This document shows, in pieces, positions 1-7,779 of a stretch of DNA of 64,000 nucleotides (its first letter is position 1; the number at the start of each line of letters is the position of its first letter). Position numbers and translations under genes: made by a program. Under the pieces are notes generated by a model. That model was not told the DNA's origin and did not search any database. It worked only from the letters and a program-made list of their open reading frames with translations. This stretch comes from Rhodococcus opacus B4 (GTDB lineage Bacteria; Actinomycetota; Actinomycetes; Mycobacteriales; Mycobacteriaceae): assembly GCF_000010805.1 (NCBI RefSeq), contig NC_012522.1, forward strand, positions 3,720,001 to 3,784,000. The letters are read 5' to 3'.

Positions 1-49
1 GGTCGTCGGGGAACGTGACGAGCCGTCCGCCCCAGTCCGAGAATGTCAC
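1..49 (-). CDS. Start of an unidentified third gene of the hyu operon (partial)
   Basis: Sixteen codons are visible, from a GTG start reading MTFSDWGGRLVTFPDD and leaving the window. A ribosome-binding site GGAGG lies six bases before the GTG, and the start is only 40 bases after the HyuB stop, so it looks like the next gene of the same leftward operon. The product cannot be named from so few residues. Confidence 0.5.
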   Translation of the reverse strand, partial: MTFSDWGGRLVTFPDD

Positions 50-89
50 CGCTGTCCTCCGTCCCTCCGTATTGCGATTACCCGGAAAG

Positions 90-2414
90 TCACCGCTCCG
101 CCACCGCGGGCAGAAGCCGGGCCACATCGAGGGCGTGATCGGGGTGATCGGCCGGCACGATGCCGGAGTAAACGGCGGTCCAGCACCCGGGGCAGCACAA
201 CTGCCGGAAGACGACGGGGGTGTCGACGTATTCTGCCGGGTCGGAGGTCACCTGCGGCCCGGCCGTCGACGACGGGCCCTCGAACCGAGCCAGGTCGAGC
301 GAGGTGCTGTTCTTGTCGTCGCCGAGGAGGCGTCCGCACTGAGCGCACGCGATTACCCGGGTGTCTCCGACGGTGACCTCGGCCAGGTTGTCGTCGAGCC
401 GCCGAGCACCGGCCAGGTCGAACGCGGGGGCGTCGGGCCGGTCGCCGCCGGATCGAGTACGGCGCTCGTCGCGCATCTCCTCGCGTCGCCGTGAGGTCTG
501 ATTCTCGTCGACCTCGCCGTCGACGAGGACGACGCCGTAGACCGTCTCGGCACCGTGCTCGGTGACCTTGCCCTCTCGGACGTCGGCGGCCACCGCGGCC
601 GGATCGCGCAGCAGGGGATCGCCGTACCCGCCGCCGCCTTGCCAGTGCATGTAGAGCACTTCGCCTGGGGCGACGTAGCTTTCGGCGTAGCAGGCGCCGA
701 ATTCGCGGCCGCCGCCGAGCTCGTCCAGCGAGCCCGGGATGCGGCCGGCGGCGAACTGCTCGACGACGCCGGTGTCGCGGGCAAGGACTTCCACCCCCGT
801 GTTGCCGGGGTAACCGCCTGCGAGTCCGTTGTTCTGGGCGACGGCCTTGCCCGCGGACGCCAGGACCAGACCCATCGGCAGGCTGGTGCCGTACGGGGTG
901 ACGGCGATCGACGCGCTGACGCCGCCGCGCTGGCGACCCGGTCCGCCGGAGTCGGCTTCCTCCCGGCGCCACAGCGTCAGCAGCGGGTAGAGGAATTCGG
1001 TCATCTCGGTGTCCGGGATCCGGCCCATCGGGATGCAGAACAGGCCGCCGGTGTCCATGCCGTCGGCGGTCGGGCGGGCCCCGTACCCACCGGACATGGG
1101 TTCCATCATGATGTTCAGGAACGGCACCGACTGCTCGGGCCGCTCGTCGAGACCGGCGATCACCGCGGTGTCCCACGTGCCGCAGCATGCGGCCTGCACA
1201 CTCTTTCCGAGATCGACGGAACGGTCGAGCATCTGGGACAGGCATTCGGCGATCAAAGTCCCCGTCAGCCAGGCCGGTCCGATCGGTCCGCGGCTGACCG
1301 CGGCGGGGAAGGTGGCGTTGTTGATCGTGCCCTCCTCGGAGACCAGATCGAAGCAGCGCATCAGCCCGCCGGCAGACCAGGGGATGTCGCCGGCGAGGAT
1401 CGGCAGGAGGGCGAGCATGACGCCGCCGCGCATGCCGGCGTACGTGCAGTTGATGACCCCGGTCTGCGGATCGGTACCGGTGAAGTCGAAGGTGAGATGG
1501 TCGGCGGACTTGGTCATCGCCACCGTGATCTTGTGGATCCCGCGGTCGCCGGTGTGGGACTGGTCCTGGTAGCCGGTGGCCTTCCACGTACCGTCCGGCA
1601 ACGACCCGAGTTTGCCTCGCAGACGCCCCTCGGCATCCGCCATCATCCGCTTCATCACGGCCTTGACGGTGTCGGCGCCGTACTGCTCGATCACGGCGAG
1701 CAGACGGTTGCGGCCGACGGTGTTGGCGCCGATCTTCGCGCGCAGGTCGAGCCCGACGAGCATCGGCACCCGCGACCGCCGCACCCAGGCGTCGGCGACG
1801 TCGCGCTGGAGTTCGTAGTCGCGGACCACCTTGATCGGCGGGGTGGGCAACGACTCGGAGAAGACGTCCTTCGCCGAGGGGTCGAACGACCCGAGCCCGG
1901 ACCCGCCGAGGTCGGGTTCGTGGCAGATGGCGCTCGTCCACCCGAACAGCTTGCCGTCGTAGAAGACCGGCTGGTAGACGATCACGTCACTCTGGTGCAG
2001 GCCGCCCCCGACCCAGGGGTCGTTGCACAGGAACATGTCGCCCTCGGTGATGCCCGGGTTGGTGGCGCGGTGCCGGAGGGTCCAGTAGATCGCGAGGTCG
2101 ACGGCGCCGACGAGCATCGTGTTGTACAGACCGACCTGGACCTCCTGGCCGATCTCGTCGCTGATCGCAAAATCGAAGTCGTTCGCGTCGGTGACGATGG
2201 GGGAGCCGGACATCCGTTTGAGGGCCTCGCCCATCTCGTCGGTGACCGACCACAACCGGTGCCGGATGACCTCGTAGGTCAGCGGGTCGAGGTCGTCGAT
2301 CTGCTCCTGGGTGACGCTGTGGACAGGCAGCGACGGCGGCAGCGAGCGCGAGAGTTCGTCGGGGTCGATCGGTCGGCTCGAGAAGATTTCGGCGCCGGGG
2401 ATTTGCATGGTCAT
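90..2414 (-). CDS. Hydantoinase B/oxoprolinase-type subunit with C-terminal acetone-carboxylase-gamma-like zinc ribbon
   Basis: The 774-residue protein is a HyuB family subunit, which with HyuA forms ATP-dependent enzymes that either open cyclic amides (hydantoinase, 5-oxoprolinase) or carboxylate ketones (acetone and acetophenone carboxylases). The family core occupies roughly residues 35-620. An extra tail carries two cysteine pairs, CAQC at about 690-693 and CCPGC at about 740-744, and the stretch FRQLCCPGCWTAVYS resembles the small gamma subunit of acetone carboxylase, which binds metal. This fusion argues that the enzyme could be a carboxylase. The ATG at 2414 has the site GTAGGAGC upstream and lies 11 bp after the HyuA stop, so the two are cotranscribed. 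The substrate is not known; the pairing with a maleate isomerase nearby is only context. Confidence 0.85.
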   Translation of the reverse strand: MTMQIPGAEIFSSRPIDPDELSRSLPPSLPVHSVTQEQIDDLDPLTYEVIRHRLWSVTDEMGEALKRMSGSPIVTDANDFDFAISDEIGQEVQVGLYNTMLVGAVDLAIYWTLRHRATNPGITEGDMFLCNDPWVGGGLHQSDVIVYQPVFYDGKLFGWTSAICHEPDLGGSGLGSFDPSAKDVFSESLPTPPIKVVRDYELQRDVADAWVRRSRVPMLVGLDLRAKIGANTVGRNRLLAVIEQYGADTVKAVMKRMMADAEGRLRGKLGSLPDGTWKATGYQDQSHTGDRGIHKITVAMTKSADHLTFDFTGTDPQTGVINCTYAGMRGGVMLALLPILAGDIPWSAGGLMRCFDLVSEEGTINNATFPAAVSRGPIGPAWLTGTLIAECLSQMLDRSVDLGKSVQAACCGTWDTAVIAGLDERPEQSVPFLNIMMEPMSGGYGARPTADGMDTGGLFCIPMGRIPDTEMTEFLYPLLTLWRREEADSGGPGRQRGGVSASIAVTPYGTSLPMGLVLASAGKAVAQNNGLAGGYPGNTGVEVLARDTGVVEQFAAGRIPGSLDELGGGREFGACYAESYVAPGEVLYMHWQGGGGYGDPLLRDPAAVAADVREGKVTEHGAETVYGVVLVDGEVDENQTSRRREEMRDERRTRSGGDRPDAPAFDLAGARRLDDNLAEVTVGDTRVIACAQCGRLLGDDKNSTSLDLARFEGPSSTAGPQVTSDPAEYVDTPVVFRQLCCPGCWTAVYSGIVPADHPDHALDVARLLPAVAER

Positions 2415-2425
2415 CTTCGGTGCTC

Positions 2426-4528
2426 CTACTGGGCGACGATGTTGAGGTTGCCGAGGCGGTCGACGGTGCCGGTGGTCTCGTGCGGAACGACGACCGTCGT
2501 GGTGGGGACCTCGACGATCGCGGGACCCTGGAGGACGTGTCCGGCGAGCAGTTTGCTGTAGTCGTAGACGTCGGTGTCGGTGTAGCCGATCCGCCCGTCC
2601 AGGCACACCTTGCGGGTGCCGATCTTCGCTGCGGACGCGTCGGCCGAGTCCGCGGATTTCAGTTCGGGCAGGGTGGGGGAGAACGGCAGGACCCCGGTGA
2701 CACGCACCCGGTAGGTGATCGCCTGGATCCCGGCCTCCCGGAATCCGCTGTCCTGTCCGTAGAGTTCGGCGTAGCGCTGTTCGAACAGGTCCGACGCCCG
2801 CGCGACCCCGTCCGCATCGAGGCTTCCGGCCGGGACCGGTGTCGCCACCTCCGCCAGTTGCATGGTGTAGCGCATGTCGATCTCCCGTTCGACCTCCACA
2901 CCGGTGAACGTCAGCCCCTGCCGGTCGAGTGCTGCCCGCACCTGCTGCTCGAGCTGGTCGAAGTTGCGCTCGGCCCGGACGGGATCGAGTGGCATCGCGG
3001 CCGGATCCGACAACTCGGCGGCCAGCACGATGTTGGACGACGCCAGACCGTATGCGGAGAACGCGGAGGCCACCTGGCCGAGCGGGACGACGACCTCGCG
3101 GACCCCGACCTCGCGGGCATAGGCGGCGCAGTGCGCGGGGCCGGCACCACCGAACGCGTAGAGCACGAAGTCGCGCGGATCGTGTCCGGCCTCGACCACG
3201 GTCTTGCGGAGCAGGTCACCGGTCTGGGCGTTCTGCACGGCGTAGATCGCGGCGGCGGCGTCCTCGATCGACAGGCCCAGGGGTTCGGCGATCCTGGTGC
3301 GGATCGCCTCCCGCGCGAGTTCCTTGTCCAGGGGTTTGCGACCGCCGAGAAGGCCGCGTTCGGGGAGGATCCCGAGCACCAGGTTCGCGTCGGCGTTGGT
3401 CGGTTCGGTGCCGCCCTGTCCGTAGCAGGCCGGCCCGGGCACGGCCTGCGCGCTGTGCGGGCCGATCTGCAGGTTGCCGCCCTGGTCCACCCAGGCGATC
3501 GCGCCGCCGCCGGATCCGATTGCGTGCACCTCGAGGGTGGGGACGTTGATCGGGTGATGGTTGATGATCGTGCTGGACGCGCGCACGGGCTCACCGTCGA
3601 CGACGAGTCCGACGAGGAAGGTGGTGCCGCCGACGTCGGTGGCGATGATGTTGCGGTGCCCGAGCTGGTTGCCGAGTGACACCGCTCCGACGACGCCGCC
3701 GGTGAGCACCGATCCGACGGTGCTGATCGCGTTCTTCGGCGCTTCGGCGGCGGCGACGGCCCCGCCGTTGCTCTGCATCACCAGCAGCGGTCCGGCGAGC
3801 TTCCGGTCGCGCAGCTTCGACTCGAGTTCGCCGAGGTAGTCGCGCAGCCCGGGGCCGATCTGGGTGCTCATGATGGTGGTGGCGTTGCGGGCGAACTCGC
3901 GGATGCGCGGGCTCACCTCACTCGACAGGGACACGAACATCGTGGGGTCGATCTCGTGGACGAGTTCGCGGATCCGCTGCTCGTGCGCCGGGTTGCGGAA
4001 CGACCAGAGCAGCGAGACGGCGATGCCCGACACCCCGTCGGCGACGAGGGTGTGAATCGCGTCGCGGGCGGAATTCTCGTCCAGGGCCACGACGACATTG
4101 CCGTCGCGGTCCAGGCGTTCCGTCACTTCCAGGGCATGTTTCTTCGGAACCAGTCCGTGAGACTTGCTCTGCCCCATCACGTTCTGCAGCTGCTCCGGTG
4201 AGCTGCCCAGATACCGTCCCTCGACGTTCATGATGTAGATCGAGTCGCGGTGACCCTTGGTGGTGAGGAACCCGACCGGGGGCACGTTCCCCATGACCAG
4301 GGCATTGAGCGAGGACGTGGTGCCGTGCGCGATGTGATGCGTGTTCGACAGCATCTCCTCGACCGGACACCCCAGTTGCTCGGCGAGCACCTCGAGCACG
4401 TCGATCACGCCCTGCGAATAGTCCGGCGGGGTCGAGGGAGCCTTCGCGGCGAGAACTGTGCCGGCATTGTCGTCCAATACCGCGTCCGTGAACGTGCCAC
4501 CGACGTCCACTCCGATCACATATGCCAT
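2426..4528 (-). CDS. Hydantoinase A/oxoprolinase-type subunit (ATP-binding)
   Basis: This 700-residue protein has the HyuA N-terminal ASKHA-type phosphate-binding motif IGVDVGGTFTDAVL at residues 4-17, and a second GTDVGG-like motif, IIATDVGGTTFLVGL, near residue 290. HyuA uses ATP to activate a carbonyl or bicarbonate for its HyuB partner. Length is normal for the family (about 690-720). The ATG at 4528 begins MAYVIGVD, with GAAGGAG 11 bases upstream and a second weak AGAGG. It is the first gene of a leftward operon (HyuA, HyuB, partial gene) driven by a promoter at 4611-4639. Whether the pair hydrolyses an imide or carboxylates a ketone cannot be decided from sequence alone. Confidence 0.88.
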   Translation of the reverse strand: MAYVIGVDVGGTFTDAVLDDNAGTVLAAKAPSTPPDYSQGVIDVLEVLAEQLGCPVEEMLSNTHHIAHGTTSSLNALVMGNVPPVGFLTTKGHRDSIYIMNVEGRYLGSSPEQLQNVMGQSKSHGLVPKKHALEVTERLDRDGNVVVALDENSARDAIHTLVADGVSGIAVSLLWSFRNPAHEQRIRELVHEIDPTMFVSLSSEVSPRIREFARNATTIMSTQIGPGLRDYLGELESKLRDRKLAGPLLVMQSNGGAVAAAEAPKNAISTVGSVLTGGVVGAVSLGNQLGHRNIIATDVGGTTFLVGLVVDGEPVRASSTIINHHPINVPTLEVHAIGSGGGAIAWVDQGGNLQIGPHSAQAVPGPACYGQGGTEPTNADANLVLGILPERGLLGGRKPLDKELAREAIRTRIAEPLGLSIEDAAAAIYAVQNAQTGDLLRKTVVEAGHDPRDFVLYAFGGAGPAHCAAYAREVGVREVVVPLGQVASAFSAYGLASSNIVLAAELSDPAAMPLDPVRAERNFDQLEQQVRAALDRQGLTFTGVEVEREIDMRYTMQLAEVATPVPAGSLDADGVARASDLFEQRYAELYGQDSGFREAGIQAITYRVRVTGVLPFSPTLPELKSADSADASAAKIGTRKVCLDGRIGYTDTDVYDYSKLLAGHVLQGPAIVEVPTTTVVVPHETTGTVDRLGNLNIVAQ

Positions 4529-4604
4529 TACCTCTGCGCTCCTTCGAAATGAGGTGGAAGTTCTCGACCGGTGCGAGGTCGTCCTCCAACACCGTCTTAC
4601 GTCA

Positions 4605-4622
4605 ATGTCGAGTATTCGACGT
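4605..4622. promoter_or_regulatory. Palindromic operator copy 1
   Basis: The near-palindrome GTCGAGTATTCGAC (4607-4620) covers the -10 box of the hyuA promoter. An inverted copy of the surrounding 18 bp (ATGYCGAGTATTCGACGT) lies on the -10 box of the opposite promoter at 4704-4721. The cognate regulator is not in the window. Confidence 0.65.
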
Positions 4623-4639
4623 GCCTGATGACATGTCAA
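4611..4639 (-). promoter_or_regulatory. Promoter of the hyuAB operon
   Basis: Read on the minus strand there is TTGACA (4634-4639), a 17-base spacer and AATACT (4611-4616). It is the mirror image of the rightward promoter at 4687-4715, with the same -10 sequence and spacer length. Confidence 0.7.
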
Positions 4640-4686
4640 GAGCGAACTGTGAGGGCAGTCACGCCCGGCACGGTTCGCGCCGGGGC

Positions 4687-4715
4687 TTGACGAATTGCCG
4701 CTGACGTCGAATACT
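4687..4715 (+). promoter_or_regulatory. Promoter of the maleate isomerase operon
   Basis: TTGACG (4687-4692), a 17-base spacer and AATACT (4710-4715) form a sigma-70 type promoter about 80 bp before the maleate isomerase ATG. Confidence 0.7.
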
Positions 4716-4721
4716 CGGCAT
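4704..4721. promoter_or_regulatory. Palindromic operator copy 2
   Basis: GTCGAATACTCGGC (4706-4719) is the inverted repeat of operator copy 1 with one change, and overlaps the -10 box of the rightward promoter. The two sites imply that one regulator controls both arms of the cluster. Confidence 0.65.
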
Positions 4722-4794
4722 CAGCGTAAATCAACGCATGCCGGGGTGCTCACTCCCCTTGCTTCGCGACAATTCGACATCAGAAGGGCACACC

Positions 4795-5553
4795 ATGGGC
4801 ATTCATCGCATCGGACTCGTCGTCCCGAGTTCCAATGTGACCGTCGAGACGGAGATGCCGGCGCTGCTCGGTCAGCACGCCGACGCACAGTTCTCGTTCC
4901 ACTCGAGCCGGATGCGCATGCAGGCCGTCTCACCCGAGCAACTGCGGGCAATGAATGCCCAGCGTGAGCGCTGCATTCTCGAACTCGGCGACGCCGGAGT
5001 CGACGCCGTCCTCTACGCCTGCCTGGTCGCCCTGATGTCGGTCGGACCGGGTGAGCACCAGCGTGTCGAAGGCCTGGTCGCCGAACAACTCGCCACCGGC
5101 GGCTCCGAGGCCGCGGTCCGCTCGAGTGCCGGCGCGCTGATCGAAGCGCTCCGGGCGATCGGGGCCCGGCGCATCGCGCTCGTCACCCCCTATCTGCGCC
5201 CCCTCGCCGAGCAGGTCGTCGCGTACGTCGAGGCCGAAGGCATCCAGGTCCACGACTGGCGCGCCCTCGAGGTCGCCGACAACGCCGAGGTCGGATGCAT
5301 TCCCGGGGAACGGGTGATGGCCGCCGCTCGATCGCTGGACCTGCAGGGCGTGGACGCACTCGTGATCTCCGCCTGCGTGCAGATGCCCTCGCTTCCCCTG
5401 GTGCAGGCCGCCGAGGACGAGTTCGGGTTGCCCGTCCTCTCGGCCGCCACCGCCGGCGCCTACAGCCTGCTGCGCGCCCTCGACCTCCCCGTCGACATTC
5501 CCGGCGCCGGCAGTCTGCTGCGCGCCGACGCGCCGGCCGCCGCCCGGCCGTAA
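4795..5553 (+). CDS. maiA: Maleate cis-trans isomerase (Asp/Glu racemase superfamily)
   Basis: The 252-residue protein should convert maleate to fumarate through a covalent cysteine adduct. Catalytic positions that I recall for the Nocardia farcinica maleate isomerase fall at identical numbers here: Asn14 in PSSNVT, Cys76 in LYACLVA, Tyr133 in TPYL, Asn163 in ADN and Cys194 in ISACVQMPS. The length is that of the family. The ATG at 4795 has AGAAGGG eight bases upstream and directly follows the promoter at 4687. It is first in a rightward operon with a VOC protein, an 81-residue protein and a hydrolase, so the pathway probably ends in a maleate-type diacid entering the TCA cycle. An arylmalonate decarboxylase is the main alternative in this superfamily, but it has different cysteines. 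Confidence 0.88.
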   Translation: MGIHRIGLVVPSSNVTVETEMPALLGQHADAQFSFHSSRMRMQAVSPEQLRAMNAQRERCILELGDAGVDAVLYACLVALMSVGPGEHQRVEGLVAEQLATGGSEAAVRSSAGALIEALRAIGARRIALVTPYLRPLAEQVVAYVEAEGIQVHDWRALEVADNAEVGCIPGERVMAAARSLDLQGVDALVISACVQMPSLPLVQAAEDEFGLPVLSAATAGAYSLLRALDLPVDIPGAGSLLRADAPAAARP

Positions 5554-5576
5554 CCCCGAACCCCGTGGAGTTCACC

Positions 5577-6221
5577 ATGTCCGAACTGCAACACACCGTC
5601 AAAGGCGTCGATCATGTCGCCTACCCGACCTTCGATCCGGCCGGCACCGTCAAGTTCTACCGCGACGTGCTCGGGTTCCCCGTCGTCCACTCGATCTGCG
5701 CGGCCGGGTGGGGACCGGAGAAACACCCCGACTTCATCCACTTCTTCTTCGACATCGGCAACGACGACCGGCTGGCCTTCTTCTACTACTTCGGTCTCGA
5801 ACCCTTCGACGGTGGACCGCAGGGTGATTCGTACTCCCGCTTCGCCGAGGACGTGCCGATTTTCTTCATCCGCTCCCGGCACCTCGCCATCCACGTCGAC
5901 AGCGAGGACGACCTGATGGAATACCGGCGCCGCCTCGACGGCAGCGCGTGGCCGGTGGAGATGCAGATCCAGCACGAGACGATCGAGTCGATCTACACCC
6001 ACGACCCCAACGGATACATGATCGAGATCACCCGGGCACTGCGCCCGGTCACCCCGCAGGAAGACCTCGACGCCAACCTCACCATCGACGCCCTCGTCGA
6101 CGTCGTGAGCGGGCCCGACCCCAGCATGGACGCCCTGCTGACCCGCAAGGCCGAACTGATCACCGAACGCGCGGCCGCCTGGCAGCAGCAACAGGAATCG
6201 AAGGAGCTGGCGACACGATGA
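5577..6221 (+). CDS. VOC-superfamily (glyoxalase/extradiol dioxygenase-like) protein
   Basis: This 214-residue protein begins KGVDHVAYPT and contains RSRHLAIHV near residue 100 and NGYMIEITRA near residue 147. That gives the His, His, Glu pattern of metal ligands in vicinal-oxygen-chelate enzymes such as extradiol dioxygenases and glyoxalases. It has an added C-terminal helical extension of about 60 residues. The ATG at 5577 is 23 bases after maiA, and the stop overlaps the next start in ATGA, so translation is probably coupled. A ring-cleaving dioxygenase would fit upstream of a maleate-forming route, but that is inference. Confidence 0.75.
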   Translation: MSELQHTVKGVDHVAYPTFDPAGTVKFYRDVLGFPVVHSICAAGWGPEKHPDFIHFFFDIGNDDRLAFFYYFGLEPFDGGPQGDSYSRFAEDVPIFFIRSRHLAIHVDSEDDLMEYRRRLDGSAWPVEMQIQHETIESIYTHDPNGYMIEITRALRPVTPQEDLDANLTIDALVDVVSGPDPSMDALLTRKAELITERAAAWQQQQESKELATR

Positions 6222-6463
6222 CCACCCTGTTCGTCCTCGACGTCCCCGAGAACACCACCGTCGCGGAGGTCGCCGGACGTGATCCGGCGGTCACCGTCGA
6301 CCACGTCGGACCCTATTTCCGGATCGTGTCCGACTCCGACATCGTCATCGACCGGCGGGCCACCGGCTGCCGTCACGCCGTCTGGTACAGCAGCGTCGCC
6401 GGACTGGCCCAGTCCCGGATCACGCAGTGGGACAAGGACGCCATGCGGATCGAGCCGCGATGA
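6218..6463 (+). CDS. Small protein of unknown function (81 aa)
   Basis: I do not recognise this 81-residue protein. It overlaps the VOC gene and the following hydrolase by four bases (ATGA) at both ends, which shows it is a genuine translated member of the operon. It begins MTTLFVLDVPENTTVAEV, has no signal peptide or membrane segment, one cysteine, and an internal stretch VGPYFRIVSDSDIVIDRRA followed by RHAVWYSSV. The size and position suggest an accessory or effector subunit of a neighbouring enzyme, or a small dedicated enzyme. Confidence 0.75.
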   Translation: MTTLFVLDVPENTTVAEVAGRDPAVTVDHVGPYFRIVSDSDIVIDRRATGCRHAVWYSSVAGLAQSRITQWDKDAMRIEPR

Positions 6464-7695
6464 GCGCGGACACCCGGCGGCTCGGCGCCGGCCGGTACAT
6501 CGACGCCGCGCAGGCGCCGGACAGCACCGTCACCTCGGTACACGAACTCGCGACCGCGGACGGCGCGAAGGTCTCCGGTGTGCTGCGGGTCGTCCCCGGC
6601 GCCCGCACCGTCGTCGCACTCATGCACCCCCGCCAGGACCTGACGCACCATGTGCTGGTGCCCGAACTGCTCGCCCGCGGCCACGCGGTGTGGACGCAGG
6701 GCACCCGCTCGGTCACCAACGACATCGCCCTGGTGCACGAACAGGCCCTGTTCGACGCCGCGGCCGGACAGGTCTTCCTGCGCGAGAAGGATTTCGAGCA
6801 CGTCGTCACCCTGGGACATTCCGGAGGCGGCACCCTGTTCGCGTTCTACCACCAGCAGGCCGGTCTCCCCGCGGCGGAGCGGCTGACCCGTACCCCCGCC
6901 GGCCGCCCCATCGATCTGGCCGGCGCGGAGATGCCGCTACCCGACGGCGCAGTGTTCATGGCCCCGCACCCCGGGCAAGGTGCCCTGCTGCTTCGATTGA
7001 TCGACCCGTCCGTCGTCGACGAATCCGATCCTCTCTCGACAGATCCGGACCTGAACCCATTCGATCCCGCGAATGGATTCGCCGAACCACCGCATAGTTC
7101 TTCCTACTCAACGGAATTCATCACCCGATACCGCCGAGCGCAGCACGACCGCGTCGCCCGCCTCGACGAGATCGCCCGGCAGCGTGTCGACGACGCCGCC
7201 GACGCGCGTCGCCGATACAAGACCACCACCGCACCGGCCGACCGTCGCGCCGCCCTCGTGCCCCGCGTCCTCACGGTCTACCGCACCGACGCGGACCTGC
7301 GGTTCACCGACCTGTCCCTGAGCCCCAACGATCGCCCGTACGGGTCGCTGTTCGGCCGGCGGCCGGATCTGACCAACTACGGACTCGTCGGCTTCGGTCG
7401 CTTCGCCACCCCCGATGCGTGGCTGTCGACGTGGTCCGGGCTCAGCACCAACACCGACTTCCTGCGCTGCGCGCCCGCCGTGACCGCCCCCGCCCTGTTC
7501 GTCGAACTCACCGGCGACCAGGCCTGCTTCCCCGACGATGCCAAGACCATGTGTGATGCCCTCGGGTCGACGGACAAGACCCACGTCCGGATCGCCGGCA
7601 CCCACTTCGGCGGACCCATCTCCGAAGGCGCACCCACCGGGGCCGCCCTCGCCGCCGCCGACATCGGCGCCTGGCTGTCCGACCGATTCTCCTGA
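6460..7695 (+). CDS. Alpha/beta hydrolase
   Basis: The 411-residue protein has the nucleophile elbow GHSGGG, with Ser121, an early oxyanion region around LMHPRQD (residues 55-60), a late acid in ELTGDQACF and a final histidine in IAGTHFGG. A long insertion between residues 150 and 300 forms the lid. It probably cleaves an ester, C-C bond or amide made by the upstream enzymes. The ATG at 6460 overlaps the 81-residue gene by ATGA. No signal peptide is present, so it is cytoplasmic. Confidence 0.8.
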   Translation: MSADTRRLGAGRYIDAAQAPDSTVTSVHELATADGAKVSGVLRVVPGARTVVALMHPRQDLTHHVLVPELLARGHAVWTQGTRSVTNDIALVHEQALFDAAAGQVFLREKDFEHVVTLGHSGGGTLFAFYHQQAGLPAAERLTRTPAGRPIDLAGAEMPLPDGAVFMAPHPGQGALLLRLIDPSVVDESDPLSTDPDLNPFDPANGFAEPPHSSSYSTEFITRYRRAQHDRVARLDEIARQRVDDAADARRRYKTTTAPADRRAALVPRVLTVYRTDADLRFTDLSLSPNDRPYGSLFGRRPDLTNYGLVGFGRFATPDAWLSTWSGLSTNTDFLRCAPAVTAPALFVELTGDQACFPDDAKTMCDALGSTDKTHVRIAGTHFGGPISEGAPTGAALAAADIGAWLSDRFS

Positions 7696-7720
7696 CCCCC
7701 TCTACATCCGGGCACCCGAT

Positions 7721-7747
7721 CCCGCGACGGCGCCGCCGCATCGCGGG
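7721..7747 (+). terminator. Hairpin between hydrolase and transporter
   Basis: CCCGCGA (7721-7727) pairs with TCGCGGG (7741-7747) around a GC-rich loop. There is no T tract, so it may only attenuate transcription into the transporter. Confidence 0.3.
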
Positions 7748-7779
7748 TCGTCGGACGCGCCCGGTCGAGCGGAGTACCC

